A stretch of 64,000 nucleotides of DNA from NCBI GenBank assembly GCA_001600695.1, contig BCKQ01000002.1, forward strand, positions 434,001 to 498,000. The letters run 5' to 3'. The translations under genes and the position numbers were made by a program. Under the pieces are notes generated by a model. It did no database searches, was not told the DNA's origin, and saw only the letters and a list, made by a program, of their open reading frames with translations. Below are positions 1 through 9,848 of this stretch, piece by piece (position 1 is the first letter of the stretch; each line of letters begins with the position of its first letter). The stretch is from Ascoidea asiatica (Eukaryota > Ascomycota > Saccharomycetes > Ascoideales > Ascoideaceae).

Positions 1-1212
1 TGTTATCCAAATGATTTTAGAAAAAAAGGTATACCACCACATCCAATTATACCTGGAATTTTTAATGAAAAATATGAAAAAATTTTTATAAATTCAAATT
101 TAAATGATGATAATAAAAAAAATAGAAATAAAAAAAAAAAAAAAAAAAAAAATATAGTAATAATTTTAACAGCAAATTTTGAAGGTGGTGTAAATAATTG
201 GAAAAAATCAGAAGATTGGTTAATTGAAAGATATTCAATTTTAAATAAAAAAATTTATTCAGATTTACATAATTATCATTTAGTTATTAAAGATTTTACA
301 AAACAAAAAAAATATTCAAATGAATTTAGAGAAAGTTGGCAAAAATTTGATATTATTAAAGATGTTATGAAATTTTATCCAAAAAATTATTGGTTTTGGT
401 ATTTAGATTTATATACAATAATCATGGAACCAAATATTTCTATTGAAGAATTAATTTTTAAAAAAATTAAATTATTTGAAAGAAATTTAGAAAATTTTAA
501 TCCAAAAAATTATAAATTAGATTTACCATATATAAATTATGAAAATAATGAAATTAATTTAATTTTATCACAAGATTGTTATGGATTTAATTTAAATTCA
601 TTTTTTATAAAAAAATCAGATTGGACAAATTTATTATTAGATTTAATTTGGGAACCAATTTTTTTTAAACAATTATATTTTAATGGTTTAAAAACTGATA
701 TAGAAAATGAATTTGAGAATATAAATTATAAAAATGATAATGATGCTTTAGAATATCTTTATAAAAATCAAGCATGGATTAGATCTTCAATATTATTTTT
801 ACCAACAAGAATTATAAATTCATTAATTAATGAAAATTATTGTCCAAAAGATTATTTTAAAAATGATGAAAATGAAAATGAAAATGAATATGAATTTGAG
901 ATTGATTTACAAAATTATAAAAAATTTAAAAATAGTTATGGATTTAATGAAGAAGATGAAATTAATTCAATAAATTCAAAAAATAAAGAAAAAAATGAAG
1001 ATGAAGATAAATTAAATAAATTAAAATATAATAGTAAAAAAAATTTTATTTATAATTATATTGAAAAAGATTTTTTAATTAATTTTAATGGATGTAAAAA
1101 TAAATATAATAGAAATTGTTTTGAAGAATTTAAATTTTATAAAAAATTAAATGAAAAAATTCATTTAAATTGGAAAGATAAATTTATAAAATTTATAAAA
1201 AATTATATATAA
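1..1212 (+). CDS. Golgi alpha-mannosyltransferase, MNN10/MNN11 (GT34) family, 5' end cut off
   Basis: The frame is open from base 1 to the TAA at 1210-1212, so about 403 C-terminal residues are visible and the start lies left of the window. The visible part begins with a proline-rich stretch and a lysine run made by a poly-A tract (129-150). It then shows the hallmark core of GT34 enzymes: an ILTANFEGG strand, NWKKSEDW, an ESWQKFDIIKD segment and WFWYLDLYTIIMEP, the last at the position of the family's DxD-like nucleotide-sugar site. Members of the Mnn10/Mnn11 group extend N-glycan outer chains with alpha-1,6-mannose in the Golgi M-Pol II complex. The C-terminal third carries acidic/Asn-rich insertions typical of this genome. 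Whether it is Mnn10, Mnn11 or a paralogue cannot be decided. The family call is firm. Confidence 0.85.
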   Translation, partial: CYPNDFRKKGIPPHPIIPGIFNEKYEKIFINSNLNDDNKKNRNKKKKKKKNIVIILTANFEGGVNNWKKSEDWLIERYSILNKKIYSDLHNYHLVIKDFTKQKKYSNEFRESWQKFDIIKDVMKFYPKNYWFWYLDLYTIIMEPNISIEELIFKKIKLFERNLENFNPKNYKLDLPYINYENNEINLILSQDCYGFNLNSFFIKKSDWTNLLLDLIWEPIFFKQLYFNGLKTDIENEFENINYKNDNDALEYLYKNQAWIRSSILFLPTRIINSLINENYCPKDYFKNDENENENEYEFEIDLQNYKKFKNSYGFNEEDEINSINSKNKEKNEDEDKLNKLKYNSKKNFIYNYIEKDFLINFNGCKNKYNRNCFEEFKFYKKLNEKIHLNWKDKFIKFIKNYI

Positions 1213-1226
1213 ATAAATAAGGTGAT

Positions 1227-1435
1227 TTAATTTTTTAATAAATAATCTTGAAGAATATTTAAACCAAATTTTAAATCATTAAAAGAATTTGCAAAACTAA
1301 TTCTTATATAATTATTATTTAAATTAAAAGTTCACTTTTGTAATAATTTTCTTCTAAAGCAAATGATTCTTGATAAACCATTTTGATAGATTTCCTTTCT
1401 CCTTTCTTCTATAATGGAATCAGTAAATGAAATAA
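1227..1435 (-). pseudogene. Decayed C-terminal remnant of a class I/II aminotransferase
   Basis: Reading the minus strand from about 1435 down to the TAA at 1227-1229 gives roughly 65 codons that resemble the tail of a pyridoxal-phosphate aminotransferase. There is an IIEERRKEIYQNGL-like helix, then NNNYIRISFANSF, then a closing amphipathic helix ending LQDYLLKN. One in-frame TGA (1332-1334) interrupts it at a position where Trp would fit. There is no start codon and no upstream catalytic domain; beyond 1435 the frame dissolves into AATAAG-type simple repeat. It lies tail-to-tail with the mannosyltransferase, 14 bp after its stop. I infer a gene remnant whose 5' part has been lost. A chance resemblance is less likely given the run of family-typical residues, but no search was run. 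Confidence 0.55.
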
Positions 1436-1869
1436 GAATAAGAAATAAGAATAAGAAATAAATGCTAATTGAAAAAGGGGTTGTCTTCCTGACTTCTGAC
1501 ACTGCTTACATAATCACCACGCTATTGCCCTCCCCGAGTCCTGCCCCAGCCATAACCCATCCGATACCCGTACTTTATTTCTTTCTTCCATTGTCGACTG
1601 TCGACTGTCGATTGTATTGTATTGTATTGTATTCTTCCATTGTTTGTCTCATCTCATTTACTTTACTTTTCTTTATTGTTTATAATCAGTATATATACTG
1701 TATATATATTTCTATCGGCGCTTAATTTGTTTACTCTCTTTTCCTTTTTATAGCTGTATTTGCTGTATTTGTTGTTTATTACACTTTATTATATCCTTTA
1801 TTTTATTCAATCACTCTCTCAATTATATCAATCACTTATCAAATGTTCATTTCATTCATTCAATCAATA

Positions 1870-1908
<39 letters not shown>

Positions 1909-1918
1909 TTAATAAATA
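1436..1918 (+). promoter_or_regulatory. Upstream region of the AT-hook gene, with GC-richer patch and simple repeats
   Basis: About 480 bp without a supported gene. Bases 1480-1580 are C-rich and far above the local GC level. They are followed by short tandem repeats (GTCGACT about three times, then GTATT four times, 1593-1632). Directly before the ATG at 1919 is a long (AATC)n tract (about 1858-1911). The small open frame 1462-1725 has no recognisable protein character. Confidence 0.5.
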
Positions 1919-4081
1919 ATGAATTCAATTCCTACAATATCTATATTCTTTAAAATTTCAGATGAATTGAATAATTCTATAAATGAAAAAACTTCTTTAA
2001 CTTCTTTTAATAAATGGAATTTAATTTTTAATTTCTTAGAGAAATGTAATAATATAAAAGATGAAATTCAATTCAAACAACATTTATATTCATTTTTAAT
2101 TAAATTTATTAATAATATCCAAAATAATTTAATTCAATTATTTAATAATGATATTAAAATTTTAAAAAAATTAACTGAATTTTTATTAATTTTAAATTTC
2201 ATTTTAAAAATTAATTCAATTCAATTTTGGTCAATATTATTTAAAATTTTAAATTTTGTTTCAAATGAATCTAATTATAAATTCAAATTTAAATTTCAAA
2301 TAAATTTAAAAATTATAATAAATTTAATTGAAAATTCTTTATTATTTTATAATAATAATTTTTCTTTTTTTTATTCTTTTTTCTTATATAAATTATCTTT
2401 AATATCAATTGATTCAAAAAATTTAATTTTTTCAATATTTAATTCAAATAATAATTTTAAAATTTCAATAAATTATTTATTAAAAAATTATTATAATCTT
2501 TCTTTATCAAATATTTTTTATAATTTTAAATTATTAATTTTAATATTCCCAAATAATATTCAATATATTAATTCATTAAATTCTTTAATTTCAAATTTAA
2601 ATCATTCATCGACTAATAATAACAATAACAATAAAAATTTTAAATTATCTTATTTTAATTCAAATTATAATCAAATTTATTCTCATATTCAATTCTTTAA
2701 TAATAATTTATTCCTTTTATCTCTAGATAATATAAAAAATAAATTAAATTTCATTTCAATTAATTTAAATTCAATCTCAAAAATTAATTATTTTCAAAAT
2801 TCATTCAAATTTCAATTAGAAATTAATTCAATTAATTCATTTAATTCAATTAATTCAATTAATACTGAAAACTTTATTTTTCAAAATAATTTAATTGAAA
2901 ATATATTTAATTTAAATATTTGTACTTTTAAATTACTTAATTCAAATAATTCAAATAAATTAAATAATTTAAATGATATTTTCTTAAATAATTTACAAAA
3001 TTTTAATACATTTAATAACTTAAATAATTTAAATAATTTAAAAGTAAGTGAATCAATATTTATACTTAATCAAGATTTAAATAATTCAAATGAAATTGAA
3101 AATGATAATGAAACGTCATTTGAAAACTCAATGGAGAATGAAAATAAAATTTTTTCTCAAAATAATCAAAAAATTGATTCAAATAATATTACTGAAAATA
3201 CTTCAATTAATTATTCAAATAATAATATAAATAATAATATTAATAATAATATTAATAATAATATTAATAAAAATATTATTGTAAAAAGAGGTAGAGGTAG
3301 ACCAAAAAGAAAAATTAGAAAAAATACAATTCAAAAAAATAATTTAAAAAATTTAAATACTTTCCAAGAATTACAATCTCAAAAAGATATTAAAAATAGT
3401 AAAAAAAAAAATGATATTTGGGATCCAATTTCTTCTGATATAAATTCAATTCAAATTCAAAAATCTATTAACAATGAAGAACAAGAAGATGATGATGAAT
3501 ATCCAAAACTTTTAAATAATAGAAAAGTTAAACCTTTTAGAAATATAATTCTTGATTCAACTTCAACTTTTGCTCCATTAACTAATAATACTGGTAATAA
3601 TAACATTAATAATAAAATAAGAAAAAATCCTCCAAGAAGAGGTAGACCAAGACAATCTATTTTAAAAAATCAATTACAACAAACTCAAGATTTAAAATTA
3701 AATAATGAAATTAATAAAACTCCAAAGAAAATTAAAAATAATATACCCAAAAAAACTCCAAAAAAAATCAATACTAATATAATTACTAATATAAATAATA
3801 ATTCAAAAGAATTAAAAGAATTAAAAGATGATCAATTATATCAATCTTTATCAACTCTTTCATCTGCTTTAGTTGATAGAATGAAATTTGTTGAAAATGC
3901 AATTATTGAAAAAGCAAATGAAATTAAAAATGATATTGATAATAAACTTGAAGAAATGTGTAATTTTAAAAATCAAAAAATTTTGGAATATTCTTCATTT
4001 GTTCAAAATCTTTCTACAAATATAAATAAAAATGATAATAATTTAAAAAAATTAATTCAAAAACAAAATGAAAATAAATAA
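1919..4081 (+). CDS. Unrecognised AT-hook protein with helical N-terminal domain
   Basis: A 720-residue protein of no family I can name. The first ~330 residues are rich in Leu/Ile/Phe/Asn with helix-like periodicity, suggesting an alpha-helical repeat or bundle fold. Residues ~330-450 are Asn-rich low complexity. Two AT-hook-like DNA-binding motifs follow: RGRGRPKRK at about residue 456 and RRGRPRQ at about residue 572, the latter preceded by Pro/Lys-rich sequence. Residues ~640-720 form a predicted coiled coil, from SLSTLSSALVDRM to the C-terminus. The pairing of AT hooks with a C-terminal coiled coil suggests a dimeric or complex-bound nuclear protein that contacts AT-rich minor grooves; that is inference. 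The start is the first ATG after an (AATC)n leader. Reading frame and composition match the neighbouring genes. Confidence 0.75.
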   Translation: MNSIPTISIFFKISDELNNSINEKTSLTSFNKWNLIFNFLEKCNNIKDEIQFKQHLYSFLIKFINNIQNNLIQLFNNDIKILKKLTEFLLILNFILKINSIQFWSILFKILNFVSNESNYKFKFKFQINLKIIINLIENSLLFYNNNFSFFYSFFLYKLSLISIDSKNLIFSIFNSNNNFKISINYLLKNYYNLSLSNIFYNFKLLILIFPNNIQYINSLNSLISNLNHSSTNNNNNNKNFKLSYFNSNYNQIYSHIQFFNNNLFLLSLDNIKNKLNFISINLNSISKINYFQNSFKFQLEINSINSFNSINSINTENFIFQNNLIENIFNLNICTFKLLNSNNSNKLNNLNDIFLNNLQNFNTFNNLNNLNNLKVSESIFILNQDLNNSNEIENDNETSFENSMENENKIFSQNNQKIDSNNITENTSINYSNNNINNNINNNINNNINKNIIVKRGRGRPKRKIRKNTIQKNNLKNLNTFQELQSQKDIKNSKKKNDIWDPISSDINSIQIQKSINNEEQEDDDEYPKLLNNRKVKPFRNIILDSTSTFAPLTNNTGNNNINNKIRKNPPRRGRPRQSILKNQLQQTQDLKLNNEINKTPKKIKNNIPKKTPKKINTNIITNINNNSKELKELKDDQLYQSLSTLSSALVDRMKFVENAIIEKANEIKNDIDNKLEEMCNFKNQKILEYSSFVQNLSTNINKNDNNLKKLIQKQNENK

Positions 4082-4458
4082 TGTTATATCCTTTATATTC
4101 TGTATAATATTTGCTTAAACTAATGAATGCTCTTTAAACTAATAACTTTAATAACTGTGTAAGTACTTTGTTAGCAATTATTCTCACCGATACCAAAGAA
4201 TCAAGATTCAAAATTAATAACTTGTGAATAATCTTAAACAATCACGTGCCTATATTCAAACACGGAATTTTCAAAAATTCATTTTTCATTTTCTATTCCA
4301 ATGACATTTTTTTATAATTCTTTTTCTTTGAGTGTTGAAATTGAAAGTAAATGCTTTAAATTTGGAATTATAAGAATCAGTTTAATCAAAAATTAAAAAT
4401 TAAAATTTAAAATTAAAAATTTAATAACTTCATCATATAATATAAATATATAATTAAA
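4082..4458 (+). promoter_or_regulatory. RPS28 promoter with CACGTG box
   Basis: A 377-bp gap between the AT-hook gene and RPS28. It contains a CACGTG E-box at 4243-4248 (sequence TCACGTGC), about 215 bp before the ATG. This is the type of site bound by Cbf1, a known regulator of ribosomal-protein genes in several non-Saccharomyces yeasts. The rest is AT-rich. Confidence 0.5.
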
Positions 4459-4791
4459 ATGGTATGTAATAGAATAACTATATAATCACTCTATTTCTTA
4501 CTATGAGACTTCAAAAAAAAAAAAAAACGTTGATTTTAATTCAAATTCAACAATATAACTAACTATATATATTTTTCTTTATTTTCTTAGGATTCAAAAA
4601 CCCCTGTTACTCTTGCTAAAGTTATCAAAGTTTTAAACCGTACTGGTTCTCGTGGTGGTGTCACTCAAGTTCGTGTTGAATTTATTGATGATTCTTCTCG
4701 TACTCTTTTAAGAAATGTTAAAGGTCCAGTTCGTGAAAATGATATCCTTTGCTTAATGGAATCTGAACGTGAAGCTCGTCGTTTCAGATAA
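4459..4791 (+). CDS. RPS28: 40S ribosomal protein eS28, one intron
   Basis: The protein is assembled from two exons: the lone ATG (4459-4461) and 4591-4791, giving 67 residues, the normal length for eS28. The 129-nt intron (4462-4590) starts GTATGT, has a TAACTAAC branch region and ends TTCTTAG. Splicing joins the ATG to GATTCA (Met-Asp-Ser). The protein shows the full eS28 signature, including [21 protein letters not shown] and the C-terminal [10 protein letters not shown]. eS28 sits on the 40S head near the mRNA exit. Codons here are less extreme than in neighbouring genes (CGT for Arg, GGT for Gly), as expected for high expression. In S. cerevisiae the two RPS28 copies lack introns, so this intron is either ancestral or separately gained. 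Confidence 0.97.
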
Positions 4792-5583
4792 ATGGTTTAT
4801 TCTCATTACTATTATTATTATTACTATAACTATCAAATTATAATTTTACTAAATATGTTTAATTCTAAATTAATATAAATGTCATAAATCAATTCATTAT
4901 TCAAAAAATCACTGTATTTTTATATAATTTTATTATCATTTCTGTATCATCAATTGGGTCATTCTTAAAACACATCTCGTATTCTTGTTCAAAACTCTCG
5001 AACTTTTTGCTATTATCAACCGATTTTGATTATTTTGATTATTTTCACTCTTTGACCACCAAAACCCTCAAAACCAGCACTAAACCGAAACAGCGCAAAT
5101 TGTACGCATTATTGCAACACGCAATACTTTAAAGCTATAAATGCGCACAACGTGGCTTGTGTATATTTTACATTAGTCTATCCATTATGTGGCGGTGCTA
5201 GTTTTGTTTTGTGTTAACTGCTTCACCTTTGCTCAACTTTCTGAAAAAAGCAGTCACAGCAGGTCACATGGCTCACTTTTTCACTACAACTACTATGACG
5301 GGTAACAGTGAGAGCCTTCCCAGGATTCTTCAGAATGGTTTCTTTTCAATTCCTGGCTCAATTTTGGAAAAGGCTCGGGAGGGTGACTGTTTGCCATACT
5401 TTTTATCACATTATTCAATTAGAGTGGAAATACTGTACTAACATTACTGGCAATTAGAAGGAATCAATTATTGATAATATTGATATTATTGATAATAATT
5501 ATCTTCATAATATTAGAAATATATATTAAATTTATTGAAATTTTTAGAATTATTATCAAAGGATTTAAAATATCATAGTAAAA
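4792..5583 (+). promoter_or_regulatory. RPL34 upstream region with GC-rich island
   Basis: A 790-bp gap. The island at about 5040-5420 is much richer in G/C than any nearby gene. It contains GTGGCGGTGC (5189-5198), identical to a 10-mer upstream of TOM40, and CGGGTAA (5299-5305), a Reb1-type core about 280 bp before the ATG. An open frame inside it (5211-5441) shows no protein character. AT-rich ATTGATAAT-type sequence covers 5465-5510. Confidence 0.5.
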
Positions 5584-6403
5584 ATGGCTCAAAGAATTAC
5601 CTACAGAAGAAGAAATCCATGTATGTTTAATTAATCTTATTGGAGATATTAATTTAAAATGATTGAAAAACATCTAAAAAAAAATAATATAATATGAAAT
5701 TAAAGGAAATTAAGATATTTTAAATAGACATGAAAAAATAATAAAAATTCATTGAGAATAATAAGCTTTATTTGCCTATTCTTAAGGTATTTTATCTTTT
5801 AGGAAATCTTGAATAGATAAAATTGAATAAATAAAATGATTACTCAATATGAATTATACAATTTTAATAAAAATAAATGAAGGAAATTATCAATTATTCC
5901 ATAAGTCAATAGTGAATGTTCAGACAAGAATATTTTCAAGAAATCAATCATTAAAATCATTCGTAGTTCATATTTTATTATTTATTGACATGAATTTTTA
6001 TTGGAATATAAATAATTTACTAACTCATTATTTTTTTTTTTTTTTAACTTTAGACAACACTCGTTCAAACATCATTAAAGTTGTTAAAACTCCAGGTGGA
6101 ACTTTAACTGCTCAGCATGTTAAAAAACAAGGTACTAAACCAAAATGTGGTGATTGTGGTACTGTTTTACAAGGTATCTCTTCTTTAAGACCAAGAGAAT
6201 ATGCTAATATTTCTAAAACTTCAAAAACTGTATCAAGAGCATATGGTGGTTCAAGATGTGCAAATTGTGTTAAAGAAAGAATTGTTAGATCTTTTTTAAT
6301 TGAAGAACAAAAAATTGTTAAAAGAGTTGTAAAAGAACAGGCTGAAAAAGCTAAAATTGCTGAAGCTAAAAAATCAAAAAAAGTTAAGAAATCAAAGAAA
6401 TAG
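5584..6403 (+). CDS. RPL34: 60S ribosomal protein eL34, one intron
   Basis: Exon 1 is 5584-5620 (MAQRITYRRRNP plus one base), the intron is 5621-6053 (433 nt) and exon 2 is 6054-6403. The product has 128 residues. The intron begins GTATGT, has a perfect TACTAAC branch site at 6019-6025 followed by a long pyrimidine tract, and ends TTTAG. Splicing restores the Tyr codon in NPYNTRSN. The eL34 hallmarks are present: a zinc-ribbon CGDC and RCANC, the SLRPREY and VSRAYGGSRC stretches, and a Lys-rich tail. The 3' half of the intron is open in the exon 2 frame, which makes a spurious longer frame from 5849. Part of a translation cluster with RPS28, RLI1 and RPL18. Confidence 0.97.
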
Positions 6404-6739
6404 ATAATTAATTAATTACTTAATATATTTAAATTTATATTTATATTTTCAAATGCAATGTTTTAATCTCTATTTTTCGACTAAACAGCTTCTTTTATTC
6501 TATTCTATCGTTATTTTGTAAAAATTTCGTAAATGTAAAATATATTTTTCTATTCACTCATCTACTTGAATAAATTAATCTTATTACTTATAGACTTATA
6601 ATTTTGTATTGGAATTAAACTATATAATTATTTACAAAATTTTTTTCAAAAGTCTTTTATGAAATGTTAAAAAAAAAAAAAAAAAGAAAACCAAAAAAAA
6701 AAAACTGTAAAATAATATACTTTAAAATAATTTATTTAT
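6404..6739. other. Convergent 3' region between RPL34 and RLI1
   Basis: A 336-bp AT-rich tail-to-tail gap with A and T homopolymer runs (around 6670-6710) suited to polyadenylation of both genes. No gene or structured element seen. Confidence 0.6.
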
Positions 6740-8566
6740 CTAAAGATCATTAGTATCATCAATGAAAAAATATTGTCCAGATGATTTTTGTTGTTGATCT
6801 AATTGTGAATTTAATTTATTAATACGAGGTCTAAATGAAACTGGATCTCTTCTAAATGTAACATTTAAATTCTTTAAAAATTTATTACATCCTGTTAATA
6901 AACTTTCTGGAGATTTTGCACGAGCTTTTATTGATGGTGATCCTTCAAATACAATTACTTTATCAGCTAAATATGTTGCCATAATAAAATCATGCTCAAC
7001 AATAAATGCAGATTTTTTAGCATGTAAAATAAATCTTCTAATAACTTTTGAACAAATTATACGTTGTTCAGAATCTAAATATGCTGAAGGTTCATCAATC
7101 AAATATATATCTGCAGGTACACCTAATGCTAATACTATAGCAACTCTTTGAAGTTCACCACCAGATAAATTTTGAACTTCTTGATCAATAATATCATCAA
7201 TTTTTAATGGTTTTGCAACATCTGTTTGAAATTGTGGTGTAAGAAAACTTGCTCTAATTTTTTTAAAAAATAATTGCCTTACTGTACCTTTAAATTTTGG
7301 TGCAATTTTTTGTGGTTTCATTGAAATACTAAGTTTTGGAATTTTAAAACCTTCATCAGGTTCTGTTTTACCTGCTAATAATCTACAAAATGTTGTTTTT
7401 CCTGTACCATTTTCACCCATCATTACAATAATTTCAGAATCTGTAAATTCACCTTCATCAACATTTAATTTAAAATCTCCTTGAGTTTTTTGCATTGCAG
7501 GATATGTAAATGAACGTGAAGCATCAATAAGAAGTGCATCTTGAGCATCTGCTAATCTAAATTGTAAAGATTCAGTTCTAAAACGTAAATTTTCTGTTGG
7601 AATATGACCATCTAAAAATATATTAATACCTTCTCTTACGGAACTTGGTAATGTTACAACACCATAAACTGATGGAACACCATAAATTATACAAACAAAA
7701 TCTGACAAATAATCTAAAACTGATAAATCATGCTCAACAACTATACAATAATTTGTTGCATTAAGCATTGACCTTATAAGTTGAGCAGAATTTAATCTTT
7801 GTTTAACATCTAAATATGATGATGGTTCATCAAACATATAAACATCAGCTTTTTGAACACAAGTCATACCAATTGCAAATCTTTGTAATTCACCACCAGA
7901 TAAATCTTTTATATCTCTTTTTAAAACATTTTTTAATTCTAATTCATTAATTATTCTTTTTGCTTCTGGCTTTCCTTTTGCTAATCTTTTTAATAATAAT
8001 TCACCTACTTTAGTTTCACTACCTTTAATAGCTCTTGGAATATTATCAACATATTGTGGTTTAATGATTGCATTAATATTATCTTCTAAAACTTTTGTAA
8101 AATAATTCTGTAATTCAGAACCTCTGAAATATCTAATAATTTCTTGCCAATCTGGTGGATCATCATATCTACCTAAATTTGGTTTTTGTTTACCAGCTAA
8201 AATTTTAAGAGCAGTGGATTTTCCAATACCATTAGTACCGACTAAACCAAGTACTTGACCAGGTCTTGGAGTTGGTAAACGATGTAATTTAAAAGAATTT
8301 GCAGAATAACGATGAGTAACTTCATTATCTAAATTTGTTGGTAAATTTATAATATTTATTGCACCAAATGGACATTTTTTAACACAAATACCACAACCAA
8401 TACAAAGATTTTCAGAAATAAAAGCAATTTTATTTGTTGGAGTAACTTCAATACATAATTTTCCAGTTTTTACAACTGGACAAGATTTTTTACATTCCTG
8501 ACGACATTTTTTTGGTTTACATTTATCTGTTGAAACAATAGCAATACGAGTATTCTTAGAAACCAT
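6740..8566 (-). CDS. RLI1: ABCE1 ribosome-recycling ATPase RLI1
   Basis: An uninterrupted 608-residue protein, the exact size class of Rli1/ABCE1. The N-terminus carries two 4Fe-4S cluster sites, seen as [15 protein letters not shown] and [16 protein letters not shown]. Two ABC cassettes follow, with Walker [10 protein letters not shown] and GENGTGKTT, two LSGGELQR signatures, and Walker B regions ending in DEPSSYLD and DEPSAYLD. Rli1 splits post-termination 80S ribosomes with eRF1/Dom34 and assists initiation and ribosome export; its Fe-S clusters make it a key client of mitochondrial and cytosolic Fe-S assembly. It converges with RPL34. The start is the only Met upstream of the Fe-S domain. 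A palindromic element lies in its promoter (8791-8821). Confidence 0.98.
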   Translation of the reverse strand: MVSKNTRIAIVSTDKCKPKKCRQECKKSCPVVKTGKLCIEVTPTNKIAFISENLCIGCGICVKKCPFGAINIINLPTNLDNEVTHRYSANSFKLHRLPTPRPGQVLGLVGTNGIGKSTALKILAGKQKPNLGRYDDPPDWQEIIRYFRGSELQNYFTKVLEDNINAIIKPQYVDNIPRAIKGSETKVGELLLKRLAKGKPEAKRIINELELKNVLKRDIKDLSGGELQRFAIGMTCVQKADVYMFDEPSSYLDVKQRLNSAQLIRSMLNATNYCIVVEHDLSVLDYLSDFVCIIYGVPSVYGVVTLPSSVREGINIFLDGHIPTENLRFRTESLQFRLADAQDALLIDASRSFTYPAMQKTQGDFKLNVDEGEFTDSEIIVMMGENGTGKTTFCRLLAGKTEPDEGFKIPKLSISMKPQKIAPKFKGTVRQLFFKKIRASFLTPQFQTDVAKPLKIDDIIDQEVQNLSGGELQRVAIVLALGVPADIYLIDEPSAYLDSEQRIICSKVIRRFILHAKKSAFIVEHDFIMATYLADKVIVFEGSPSIKARAKSPESLLTGCNKFLKNLNVTFRRDPVSFRPRINKLNSQLDQQQKSSGQYFFIDDTNDL

Positions 8567-9026
8567 TTTTATTTAATTTCAATTGAATTGAATTGGAATA
8601 TATTAAATTGAATTATTCTTCAGATTAAAATTAATATAATTAAATATAATTCTAATATAATCTACAAATTCTATTGATATTTTTAATTCTAAATTCAGAT
8701 TTAGAATGATGAATTGTGCCAAAAGGACCTTTTTTTACTGTTTATTTCGCCTGTAATAAAATAAAATTTTTCAGATTTTCCCACACAAAACACATTGTAC
8801 TTTCAAAATTTGTACAATGTGATCTTGAAAAATAGTGCCCTGCGAAAACGGTATTTTCTGGTCGCGCCCAATGTTGCTCCGCTTAGTAATATGATTTTAG
8901 GCTGATTCGATTCGACTACACCAAAAATTAGATTATTTCTAGAGTTTAAATATATTGGTTAAGAGATTATTTTATAAAAATAGGTTTCATTTATATATTT
9001 GGTCAATGATTAGAGAAAAAAAATTC
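8567..9026 (-). promoter_or_regulatory. RLI1 promoter with spaced palindrome
   Basis: A 460-bp gap between the RLI1 start and the PAC10 stop. It contains a perfect 10-bp inverted repeat, CACATTGTAC (8791-8800) and GTACAATGTG (8812-8821), with 11 bp between arms. A GC-richer patch follows at about 8830-8880. The half-site centres are 21 bp apart, two helical turns, as expected for a dimeric regulator on one DNA face. Confidence 0.45.
8791..8821. repeat. Inverted repeat CACATTGTAC / GTACAATGTG in RLI1 promoter
   Basis: Two perfect 10-bp arms separated by 11 bp, about 225 bp upstream of the RLI1 start. The spacer does not extend the pairing. It may be an operator for a dimeric DNA-binding protein; no named factor is recognised. 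Confidence 0.6.
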
Positions 9027-9848
9027 TTATTTTGTTGGCATTGATTTACCTAAAAAAGAATTATAAAGTCTAGCAATATTTACTTCCATAGTGGTAATAT
9101 TTTCTCTTAAGAATTCCATATCTTCTTCAGAAATTTTTAAATTTTTTTTAACAGTATTTAATTTTTCTTTTAATAAATCAATTGCTTCTTGAAGTGGATA
9201 TTCTAACATTACATCAGCACCTAACCATAAAAATACTTTATCAGTTGGTGGTATTTCTGCATAAGTGTATAGAGTATCATTTAATTCAAAATTTGTTTGA
9301 ATTGACTGTTCAGAATTTTTTTTTTCATTTAAATAAATCACCATATCTAAAGATTTTTTAATATCTGGTATTTTAGTTCTATAATTGGCTGCAGAAACTT
9401 CTTTACTTTGTAACTATTATTAATCATTTCAATAATATGGTTAGAATTTAAATTGATTGACTAATGATATAAAAAAAATTGGTTGTCTTATTATACATAC
9501 CATAAATTTATATTGTCTTCATTGAATGTAAAGTGAAATTTGAAGTTAGTATTCAATTGAGTTTCTCTGCAATCTTAATTTATTTTTGAATTGAAAACAT
9601 ACTGTAACCTTTCTTGAAATAGATTCATACTATTATCGTAATCATCTTTAGTTTTAATTAAACTATCAGTTTTTTCAATAAAAGGAGCTTGGGGTATACC
9701 TCTTGGGTTTGTGGAAAGATTGGTACTAATATATGAATTAAATAAAAAGATAATAATTAGTAATTAGGTTCGAAAATTGAAATATGAAAATATAAAAAAC
9801 AGGCAATGATTCTATGGAAACTTACTTGGAAAACAAAACATCTGCCAT
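9027..9848 (-). CDS. PAC10: Prefoldin subunit 3, four exons including a 16-nt microexon
   Basis: Exons on the minus strand: 9826-9848, 9603-9725, 9501-9516 and 9027-9413. The introns are 100, 86 and 87 nt: GTAAGT..TAG, GTATGT..AAG with a perfect TACTAAC, and GTATGT..TAG. The joined frame is exactly 183 codons, 182 residues (yeast Pac10 is about 199). Exons 1-2 encode the start, then RGIPQAPFIE and FQERLQ; the microexon supplies QYKFM; exon 4 supplies SAANYRTKIPDI, LNDTLYTYAEIPP, WLGADVMLEYP and FLRENITTMEVN. All of these are alpha-type prefoldin signatures. Pac10 is part of the hexamer that delivers unfolded actin and tubulin to the CCT chaperonin. The microexon's acceptor is AAG rather than the usual YAG. 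The Met at 9344 is internal and not the start. Divergent from RPL18. Confidence 0.9.

Noticed and set aside
5211-5441. 76-codon frame upstream of RPL34
   Set aside because: It lies in a GC-rich promoter island where stop codons are rarer; no family motif and no homologue recognised.
5849-6053. ATG-initiated N-terminal extension of RPL34
   Set aside because: It is the 3' half of the RPL34 intron, in frame by chance; TACTAAC, the pyrimidine tract and the acceptor at 6051-6053 mark it as intron, and the true exon 1 is at 5584-5620.
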